64,000 bases of DNA, from NCBI RefSeq assembly GCF_020405205.1, contig NZ_CP084469.1, positions 62,001 to 126,000 of the forward strand, in the 5' to 3' direction. The notes under the pieces are model-generated. The model ran no database searches, was not told where the DNA came from, and worked only from the letters and a program-made list of their open reading frames with translations. Positions 24,137 to 30,039 of the stretch are shown piece by piece (position 1 is the stretch's first letter; the number at the start of each line of letters is the position of its first letter). This DNA comes from Natrinema salinisoli (GTDB taxonomy: Archaea; Halobacteriota; Halobacteria; Halobacteriales; Natrialbaceae). The translations under genes were made by a program, and so were the position numbers.

Positions 24137-24631
24137 ATGGCTGATGACGGGGTGGACGCAGACCCAGAAGACGGCGATGTTGATCGGTGGGAGACGGTCG
24201 CTGATCTGTTCACGGCAATGGCGCATCCGGTCCGGGTAGCGATCCTCGAGTCGCTGGTCGGTGATGAGGATCGGCCGTTGACTGAGGTTGCAGACGCATT
24301 TGGGTATTCGCGGTCGGCGATCCAGAAGCATGTGGAGACGTTGGAGCGGGCGGAGGCCGTGTACCGGCCGGAGGAATCCGGAACAACGTATGCGTTGACG
24401 CCGTTCGGGCAGTACTTGGGAATGCTGCTGGTGCGTGATAGTGGTGTTCTTCACTCTGCGATGCTCCAGGCTGATGAGGCGGAGGAGGACGCGGAAGAGG
24501 AGTTCGCGGACGTACCGTTGGGAGAGAAGGCGATGAAGAAGGCGGTGGCCGAGCGGAAATGGGAGTTGGTCGGTGACGAGCTCGAGGAGGAGCTGGCCGA
24601 GTTGTTCCCTGCCATTGACGAACAGGACTAG
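24137..24631 (+). CDS. ArsR-family winged-helix regulator
   Basis: A 164-residue regulator starting at ATG 24137; the upstream in-frame start at 24041 would place the palindrome inside the gene and is unlikely. The winged helix is clear: LFTAMAHPVRVAILESLVGD, EVADAFGYSRSAIQKHVETL and AVYRPEESGTTYALTPFGQY (residues about 20-105). The C-terminus is acidic and helical (EEDAEEEFADVPLGEKAMKK). No metal-binding cysteines are present, so metal sensing is unlikely. The transcript is probably leaderless. The stop overlaps the convergent small gene. Confidence 0.8.
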   Translation: MADDGVDADPEDGDVDRWETVADLFTAMAHPVRVAILESLVGDEDRPLTEVADAFGYSRSAIQKHVETLERAEAVYRPEESGTTYALTPFGQYLGMLLVRDSGVLHSAMLQADEAEEDAEEEFADVPLGEKAMKKAVAERKWELVGDELEEELAELFPAIDEQD

Positions 24632-24780
24632 CAGTACCGCCATTCCCGGTATTTCTTCTCAAGACGCGGGATGAGAACGTTCTCAATCTGTATTTTCATG
24701 TAGAGCAGGCAGAGAGCCAGAAAGAAGAACACTACCGTGAGTACGGTGTCCACGGCAGAGGTGTGGATCTTCTCAGGCAC
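24628..24780 (-). CDS. Small single-helix membrane protein
   Basis: A 50-residue frame from GTG 24780 to TAG 24628, convergent with and overlapping the ArsR stop by three bases. One hydrophobic helix (TVLTVVFFFLALCLLYM, residues 12-28) is followed by a basic tail ending LEKKYREWRYC. It contains one TGAGAACGTTCTCA copy (encoding ENVL). An upstream extension without ATG/GTG is also open. The TATA box at 24833-24842 is palindrome-like and may serve this gene as well. Confidence 0.5.
   Translation of the reverse strand: MPEKIHTSAVDTVLTVVFFFLALCLLYMKIQIENVLIPRLEKKYREWRYC
24672..24685. repeat. TGAGAACGTTCTCA palindrome, copy 3
   Basis: Inside the small membrane-protein gene at 24628-24780, close to the ArsR stop codon (encodes ENVL). 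Confidence 0.8.
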
Positions 24781-24832
24781 TATCAACGCCTCTACACCGT
24801 GTTTCTCTCGACTATTTACATAACAATAGCTA

Positions 24833-24842
24833 CTTATTTAAA
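24833..24842. promoter_or_regulatory. TATA box CTTATTTAAA
   Basis: Located 28-37 bases before ATG 24870, the position expected for a leaderless haloarchaeal transcript. The near-symmetric TTTAAATAAG on the other strand may drive the small minus-strand gene at 24628-24780. Confidence 0.65.
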
Positions 24843-24869
24843 CTGGCTTTTCCCGTACGTGAAACAGGT

Positions 24870-25172
24870 ATGTTGTCCAGTGTTGCTGCGGAAATCGTCG
24901 CATGGATGACGATGTTCCGCGTGGAAATCTTCGCAGTAGGCATCACTGTTTCTCTCATTTTGATCTTGAACTGGGTGTACGAGATAGTTCCATCCCCGTT
25001 TTCCTGGGTTCAGCCGGTGGCTGCTGCCGTTATCCTGTTCTCAATCTCGTTTATTTGGACGTACACGGACGGAGGCTGGGCGTTGTTCTTTGACCGTGTC
25101 TCATATATTACACTGGGTGCCGCGTTTGGCAGTATCATCGCCCCGGTCCTGAAGAAGTTCGAGGTGATTTAG
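24870..25172 (+). CDS. Three-helix membrane protein
   Basis: A 100-residue protein with three hydrophobic segments: about residues 16-38 (VEIFAVGITVSLILILNWVY), 45-66 (WVQPVAAAVILFSISFIW) and 74-94 (YITLGAAFGSIIAPVL). It opens the surface-protein block and is preceded by a strong TATA box. Unknown function; it may belong to the envelope apparatus together with the similar 25338-25640 protein. Confidence 0.65.
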   Translation: MLSSVAAEIVAWMTMFRVEIFAVGITVSLILILNWVYEIVPSPFSWVQPVAAAVILFSISFIWTYTDGGWALFFDRVSYITLGAAFGSIIAPVLKKFEVI

Positions 25173-25173
25173 C

Positions 25174-25389
25174 GTGGCTTCGACTGGAGATATGAATATT
25201 GGCGGCGTCCGCAGCCGCTCTATCGTGTTGCGTACCTCCATGGTTGGGTACCCGTTGAGAGGTACGCGGACAACTGATACCTGTTCGGCGTCCGGCCGGG
25301 GTGCCGAGAAAATCCCCGTCGCTGGAGGTGATAGTGTATGGCACTACGTGATACAGCGGAGTCTATGGTCGGCTGGAAACTCTCTCTAG
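25174..25389 (+). CDS. Doubtful small ORF between two membrane genes
   Basis: A GTG one base after the previous stop opens a 71-codon frame (starts MASTGDMNIGGVRSRSIVLR). The tight spacing fits the operon style, but the product has no recognisable features and its 3' part overlaps the well-supported gene at 25338. An alternative is that 25173-25337 is simply an untranslated spacer. Low confidence. Confidence 0.25.
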   Translation: MASTGDMNIGGVRSRSIVLRTSMVGYPLRGTRTTDTCSASGRGAEKIPVAGGDSVWHYVIQRSLWSAGNSL

Positions 25390-25640
25390 CGTCGGCGCTG
25401 GCGATGCTGGTGTCCGGATTGGTGCTTCTAAGTGCCGGTCTCCGCCATATCTTCAGTCCGGCAGAAGCGCTGCTGGCGGACCTCCTGGACATGATCAACT
25501 TGGCTGTTGCAGCTTCGCCAGAACTCAGTCTGACCGGATTCCTGTGGCTGCTCTCTGTCCTGGTCGGAACCTCCGTCGCAGTGACCGGGATCTACCTGCT
25601 CTGGGCGTTCGGTCAGATGGTCTGGAACCTGATGGAGTAG
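25338..25640 (+). CDS. Two-helix membrane protein
   Basis: A 100-residue protein with helices at about residues 14-35 (LSLASALAMLVSGLVLLSAG) and 66-90 (LSLTGFLWLLSVLVGTSVAV). Residues 40-60 (SPAEALLADLLDMINLAVAA) may form an amphipathic helix. GGAGGTGATAG directly upstream is an excellent Shine-Dalgarno site. Similar in size and layout to the 24870 protein. Confidence 0.68.
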   Translation: MALRDTAESMVGWKLSLASALAMLVSGLVLLSAGLRHIFSPAEALLADLLDMINLAVAASPELSLTGFLWLLSVLVGTSVAVTGIYLLWAFGQMVWNLME

Positions 25641-25698
25641 TACTGGCCACCAGTTTCCCTTCTTTTCTTTTCTCTTCTCCCTCGCACCATCGAGATTA

Positions 25699-25708
25699 CT
25701 TATATAAA
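25699..25708 (+). promoter_or_regulatory. TATA box CTTATATAAA
   Basis: This perfect archaeal TATA box is 27-36 bases before ATG 25735. It therefore probably gives a transcript that covers the small ORF at 25735 and the beta-rich surface protein at 26027. Confidence 0.65.
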
Positions 25709-25734
25709 CCATCTTTATTGAATACGAATATAGT

Positions 25735-26043
25735 ATGTGCATCCTCAAGCCACGATATCTGTGGTTCACGGGTGCAGTCAAACACTACTGCAGGAGGGGG
25801 AATGATCTGTACGCGACGACCGAGGACGGCCGACCCGGTCAAAGGTCCGGCCTGCTGACGAACGGTGCAGCTGTCCGCGTCCACAGGCAGCGGCCCAGGA
25901 CTACATATCGGCCGGTTGGAAGCGACAGCCCTCATCGTACTTTTCCAGACGTAGATCACAGCCCCGGCTCTCTGCAGAAACCTACGACAATGCTCGGGTG
26001 TGCCCCGAGGGAGGTGAAAATCACGAATGGGACTCTCAAGTAA
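25735..26043 (+). CDS. Possible leader protein of the surface operon
   Basis: A 102-codon frame that begins with an ATG placed exactly where a leaderless transcript from the 25699 TATA box would start. It ends inside the next gene, overlapping its start by 17 bases. The product begins MCILKPRYLWFTGAVKHYC and is basic and Cys-containing, unusual for a haloarchaeal protein, so the frame may be a translated leader rather than a functional protein. Alternatively the 290 bases are a 5' untranslated region of the structural gene. Confidence 0.35.
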   Translation: MCILKPRYLWFTGAVKHYCRRGNDLYATTEDGRPGQRSGLLTNGAAVRVHRQRPRTTYRPVGSDSPHRTFPDVDHSPGSLQKPTTMLGCAPREVKITNGTLK

Positions 26044-26998
26044 GCAGTTCTACATCGTGCTCGGACTGATCGCACTGATCATGGTCGGAACCGGTCTGGC
26101 AGCGTTCAGTCTGAGTGTCGGCGATACCGGAGACGACACCAGTGACGCTGACGACGGTGATCTGAAAACGATCGAGGAATCCACCGTCAAGCTGAAGGCC
26201 GGTGCCAGCGGTGCTGACACCGTCTACTTCTTCAGCGAGGAACCAGACAGTGAGTACCCGGTGTACCACGGTGACCACGTGGACTTCGACGCTACAGAGG
26301 CAACGGACGGCCTGCAGGAGGGTGTCGACTACTACTCGGTCAGCCTGGACAACGACACAGCAACCACAACCAGCAACCATCCAGTCATGGAACCAGGCGA
26401 GTACCACTACGTAGTGGTTGACGGCCAGGATCAGGTCCACCCAGCGTTCGGTAGCGTTGAGATCGATGGTGAAGTTGCTGAGTACAAGCTTGATCGCGAC
26501 TACCAGCAGCTGGTCAACCTGCCACTCGACGAGAAGACCACCGCTGATTCCAGCGATGTTTCCACGCAGACACAGGTAGAGTCGGGAGACAACGTTTACT
26601 CACCGGCCACCTCACTGCGCGGAAACAGTCAGGATGGCTTCGAGACTGTGCAGACGGTGACGCACACGATCGAAGTTGACAGCGGTGCGATGTACCTCGG
26701 TGACATCAACTTGGGCAGCGTCGACAGCAACGCAAACGTCTCCGAAGCAGAGCTCGCCTCTGCAACGGTTGACGGAGAATCTGTTGACGCCCTGTCCGAC
26801 GTCGATCTGACCGATCACGATCTCGAGAGGGACGTGTTCGGTAGCAGTGACGATCCTCGGAAGGCGACTGACGAGGTCGTGCTGACGTTCCGCTTCGAAG
26901 CGGAATCAGACCTGGCTGACAGTGAAAGTGTTGTCTCTGGCATCAGTGTCAGCGACATCTACGACGCATCCACATCAAGCCTCTCTATCACAGGATAA
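26027..26998 (+). CDS. Membrane-anchored beta-rich surface protein (candidate major structural subunit)
   Basis: A 323-residue protein. One N-terminal hydrophobic segment (YIVLGLIALIMVGTGLAAFS, residues 9-28) follows a short basic start. It is not a typical PibD-processed pilin signal. The remainder is very acidic and beta-rich, for example AGASGADTVYFFSEEPDSEY and EVVLTFRFEAESDLADSE, with no cysteines and a smooth repeat-free composition. GGGAGGTGAAAATC is a strong ribosome-binding site, and a stem-loop terminator with a T-run follows the stop; both suggest high expression. It may be a fibre or pilus-like subunit, or a spike base. Function is not assigned. Confidence 0.7.
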   Translation: MGLSSKQFYIVLGLIALIMVGTGLAAFSLSVGDTGDDTSDADDGDLKTIEESTVKLKAGASGADTVYFFSEEPDSEYPVYHGDHVDFDATEATDGLQEGVDYYSVSLDNDTATTTSNHPVMEPGEYHYVVVDGQDQVHPAFGSVEIDGEVAEYKLDRDYQQLVNLPLDEKTTADSSDVSTQTQVESGDNVYSPATSLRGNSQDGFETVQTVTHTIEVDSGAMYLGDINLGSVDSNANVSEAELASATVDGESVDALSDVDLTDHDLERDVFGSSDDPRKATDEVVLTFRFEAESDLADSESVVSGISVSDIYDASTSSLSITG

Positions 26999-27015
26999 GC
27001 TCTGTGATAGCACGC

Positions 27016-27054
27016 GGAGCGGTCACGGGGTAAGCCCCCGGCTCCGCCTTTTCC
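27016..27054 (+). terminator. Stem-loop with T-run after the surface subunit gene
   Basis: GCGGAGC (27016-27022) pairs with GCTCCGC (27043-27049), with an inner CGGGG/CCCCG pairing, followed by CTTTTCCC. This GC hairpin plus T-run lies 18 bases after the stop of the 26027 gene. It resembles an intrinsic terminator or a transcript-stabilising structure. Confidence 0.6.
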
Positions 27055-27087
27055 CTTACTGTAGACAATTGTGGAGGAGAGGTACCG

Positions 27088-27705
27088 ATGCCCAAAGTCT
27101 GTGAAATCCGTATAGGGAGTCGCCGGATAGCAGCGATTTCCATGATGGTCCTTGTCGCTGTCGTCCTCCTGTTTTCGTTCACAGATGCAGGGATGTACGT
27201 CCGGTTCGCATTGAACAACCCGACCGGGTCCCTGTCGATTGCTGAGACAACGGGAAACGAGACAGATGTCGATCTCGTTCTCCATAGAGAGGATGCAGAG
27301 TTCCTCTCCCGGTCGTCAGCACCGAGTATTGGATTTAATTTTTTTGCTCACGAGAAGCTGTACTGCCTCGAACTCCGGGATAACGAGATAGTGGATGTTC
27401 GTTGGGCGGACCAGATCAATTACTCCGATTACGATGAGGTGTCCGGGACGTGCCGGCAGGAACTCCCAGAGTCGTTGCGAACTGAGATGGGGATCGCTCA
27501 TACACATCCACGGTATAGTGACGAACTTTCTGAAACTGACAGGGAGGTTTCACCGCCATTCACAGTCACATGCTTGATCTTCGACGAGGTGACAGAGATC
27601 CGTGGCAAGGTTCACGGGATGCGCTGTTGGTCAGTTCCTGAGGAAGAAGGTGGTGCAGAACAGGAACTCGAGGAACTTGAGTTGGCGATCGTCGACGGAG
27701 AGTAG
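27088..27705 (+). CDS. Membrane-anchored JAMM-motif (JAB/MPN) metallopeptidase-like protein
   Basis: A 205-residue protein. The N-terminus has a basic flank and one helix (ISMMVLVAVVLLFSF, residues 17-31). Residues about 80-185 read as a JAB/MPN domain: SIGFNFFAHEKLYCLELRD with possible catalytic E89, then GIAHTHPRYSDELSETD, which matches the H-x-H-x7-S-x2-D zinc motif exactly (H138, H140, S148, D151). FTVTCLIFDEVTEIRGKVHG would be the following strands. If the helix is a type II anchor, the active domain lies outside the cell. It is directly upstream of the probable fusexin operon, after the structural subunit gene. It could process surface proteins or cleave the element's ubiquitin-like protein; neither is shown. 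Confidence 0.72.
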   Translation: MPKVCEIRIGSRRIAAISMMVLVAVVLLFSFTDAGMYVRFALNNPTGSLSIAETTGNETDVDLVLHREDAEFLSRSSAPSIGFNFFAHEKLYCLELRDNEIVDVRWADQINYSDYDEVSGTCRQELPESLRTEMGIAHTHPRYSDELSETDREVSPPFTVTCLIFDEVTEIRGKVHGMRCWSVPEEEGGAEQELEELELAIVDGE

Positions 27706-27730
27706 GTTCCGAACGTTCAGATCACGGATT

Positions 27731-27742
27731 AGATATATAAAC
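27731..27742 (+). promoter_or_regulatory. TATA box GATATATAAACC
   Basis: The AGATATATAAACCG element lies about 40-50 bases before the TTG start at 27781. It matches the other promoters of this block and probably drives the fusexin operon. Confidence 0.6.
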
Positions 27743-27780
27743 CGTTCTTCAAGAATACTTGTGTAGAGGGGAGCATAGTT

Positions 27781-28074
27781 TTGGCCGTCGACCGGCGTGT
27801 ACTGATAGCAATTATACTTGTTGTAGTCGCTGGTCTCGCGTTCTTCGCCAGTGGTTCGTTGAACGTAATCGACCCCGGCGATAGCTGTGAGTGGCAGGAC
27901 GTAGAAATCGAGGGACAGCAGTTCGATTCCCTCGAGGATTTCCGTGATGCAGCCGAGACACAGGGCGTCAACTTTGACGATACGTTCGGGGACGTTGCCT
28001 TCCGTGAACGCGATGGCACACTCCAGTTCAGGCCGGATCAGTGCGGTGTCAAGGAGGTGCCTACTGACCAATGA
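27781..28074 (+). CDS. Small membrane-anchored extracytoplasmic protein
   Basis: A 97-residue protein with a TTG start; no ATG or GTG is available in frame. Residues 6-25 are a hydrophobic anchor (VLIAIILVVVAGLAFFASGS). The rest is a small acidic domain with two cysteines (GDSCEWQDVEIEG and RPDQCGV). Its stop overlaps the ATG of the probable fusexin gene (CCAATGA), so the two proteins are made together. It might be a fusexin partner or chaperone; not recognised. Confidence 0.65.
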   Translation: MAVDRRVLIAIILVVVAGLAFFASGSLNVIDPGDSCEWQDVEIEGQQFDSLEDFRDAAETQGVNFDDTFGDVAFRERDGTLQFRPDQCGVKEVPTDQ

Positions 28075-30026
28075 ACTCGGAGAACAGATCGTGGCGTGAC
28101 CAGTACCCTGTGAAGCGGACTGGACTCGTTGCCGTCTTCGCTGTTCTGCTCATTGTGGCCGGGACCGCAGCAGTAACCTCGGTCGACCGTGTCGACTTCC
28201 AGAGTAATAGTGCGTTCTTTGACGGAGAGACGTTTGTAATAAGCTATCTGTCCGACTTCTCGACCGACCAGATCGACGTGTTCCTTGATCAGGATGACCT
28301 GTCGGATGCGGCGGACGGCGAAGTCGATCAAGACCTCTCGATCTCCGTTGAGTCACAGAACACATTTGCCGAATACAGTATCAGCGATTCCGTGGAGCAG
28401 GACCTGGTGAACCTGGAACCGATCAAATCAGACCGGTTTTCATCAAGTGATGAAGCGGACGACTGGGCTGTCCAGAACTGTTACGATATCGGGCAGAACG
28501 GTAATATACAGTATGTGGTCCAGTCCACACTAACGTTTACCGGGACCAAGTATGAGGTGTACTGCGCCCGGTACAACGGTGAGTGGGGGCCGATCGGGAA
28601 CATCCAGACACCGCGGGAACTGTTCGAGACCTCGTGGCGAGTGGAAACGGACGGCGAATCTGCACAAACTGCGACCCTGTCGAACGCGGATATCGGTGAA
28701 GGACGGACCACACGGATCGGTGACCACGTAATTGTCGAATGGAACGGAAACGCCGACCTTGGCCGGAACCCGCCAAACCCGGGTGACGAGGGAGCGGCCG
28801 CGTTGTATATCCGTACCGCGAATGACTGGCGTATTATCTCCGAATCCCGGTACGATAACTGGGATAACTACGTCCGTGACACACTGCCGACCCGGTACGA
28901 TGACTGGGCGAAAGGAAGTATCGATCAGGACGAACTGCGGAGAGAGATTCAGAGTCGGGCAGAAACCGCGTCCAGCGAATACTCAAGCAGCGACCTCGCC
29001 ATGGCGTCAACGTCCGGTGATGCATCGTCTGGTCATCTCCGGTTGAACATGGATGGGGAACTGGCGTGGCCGCAGTTCTCAGTATACGTTGACGCCTGTG
29101 AAGACGATGGTCAGGACGAATGTGACGCATATATTCGAGTCAACAAGCCAGTCGGGACGCCGGAGATCGTGTCCACAGATGGTGACCGGTTCGGTGAGAT
29201 GGAGTCTGGAACCGTGTCGATGACCGTGGAGAACGTTGGTGACGGTGATGGCAGTTTTTCGGCACGGATCCGTTCTTGTTCGTCCGGGTTCGGGTTTGAT
29301 GATTCGCAGAAAACACGGTCCGTATCGGAAGGTGGCACTGTAGATTACCAGTTTGATGTGTCGTTCCAGACGGATGCGGACTCGGAGGTGACCGGGCAGT
29401 GTACGCTCGAGGTCGCGAACCAGGAAGGGTTCGCCGTCACGGATACGGTCGAAGTGGTTGGTATTCCGGAGGAGACGTGCCAGCCCGGGGAACGGTTCCA
29501 TCGGGTCGATGACCGTGGCAGGTACACGATATACCAGTGTTCGGAGGACGGTATGGACATTTCCGTAGTGGAGGAATGTAGCTTGGACGAGATTGCCCAG
29601 ATCGTCGACGGCAAACTGCAGTGTGTCGAAGAGGAGGTTCCGCCTCCCGATGGTGAGGGTCTCTGGGATCAACTGACCAGCAGTGTCTCCAGCACCGTCT
29701 CAAATATCGTGGACACGGTAACGAGCCCGTTTGAAAATCTGCTGCGGACGGTCGGACTGATCGCGGCGATCGTCGCGTTTGGATTGGCGTTCAATGTAGT
29801 AACGCATCCACGGATGGAGGCAGTTATATCGGTGATAGCAGCTGCGGTACCGGTATCCGAGGAGGTGATCCGAGCCGTTCTGGGAGTGGCAGTCGGTGTA
29901 CTGGCCGCGTATCTCGTGTTCGATGTCCTCACGAGCTGGTGGTTCTATCTTCTGTTGATCGTTGGTGGAGCAGCGTACCTGTATCTCCGTGGTCCGATCC
30001 GAGCAGTCAGTTCGCTGGCGACATAG
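28071..30026 (+). CDS. Probable fusexin (Fsx1/HAP2-like cell-cell fusion protein)
   Basis: A 651-residue surface protein. An N-terminal signal/anchor (GLVAVFAVLLIVAGTAAVTS, residues 18-37) is followed by a 500-residue beta-rich ectodomain. The part NCYDIGQNGNIQYVVQS ... YEVYCARYNGEWGPIG and IGDHVIVEWNGNADLG resembles fusexin domain I/II strands. GTVSMTVENVGDGDGSFSAR, RSCSSGFGF and VTGQCTLEVAN match the Ig-like domain III pattern of HAP2 with paired cysteines, followed by a cysteine-rich domain. Three hydrophobic segments close the protein (about 557-580, 582-620, 621-645), like the multi-helix C-termini of archaeal Fsx1. This is a pattern-level assignment; a spike protein of another type is the alternative. 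Confidence 0.6.
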   Translation: MNSENRSWRDQYPVKRTGLVAVFAVLLIVAGTAAVTSVDRVDFQSNSAFFDGETFVISYLSDFSTDQIDVFLDQDDLSDAADGEVDQDLSISVESQNTFAEYSISDSVEQDLVNLEPIKSDRFSSSDEADDWAVQNCYDIGQNGNIQYVVQSTLTFTGTKYEVYCARYNGEWGPIGNIQTPRELFETSWRVETDGESAQTATLSNADIGEGRTTRIGDHVIVEWNGNADLGRNPPNPGDEGAAALYIRTANDWRIISESRYDNWDNYVRDTLPTRYDDWAKGSIDQDELRREIQSRAETASSEYSSSDLAMASTSGDASSGHLRLNMDGELAWPQFSVYVDACEDDGQDECDAYIRVNKPVGTPEIVSTDGDRFGEMESGTVSMTVENVGDGDGSFSARIRSCSSGFGFDDSQKTRSVSEGGTVDYQFDVSFQTDADSEVTGQCTLEVANQEGFAVTDTVEVVGIPEETCQPGERFHRVDDRGRYTIYQCSEDGMDISVVEECSLDEIAQIVDGKLQCVEEEVPPPDGEGLWDQLTSSVSSTVSNIVDTVTSPFENLLRTVGLIAAIVAFGLAFNVVTHPRMEAVISVIAAAVPVSEEVIRAVLGVAVGVLAAYLVFDVLTSWWFYLLLIVGGAAYLYLRGPIRAVSSLAT

Positions 30027-30039
30027 CCAGTTTTTACGT

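Noticed and set aside
26027-26998. Type IV pilin
   Set aside because: The N-terminal segment lacks the Lys/Arg-Gly-cleavage-type motif (and E5) of archaeal pilins, so I call it only a membrane-anchored surface protein.
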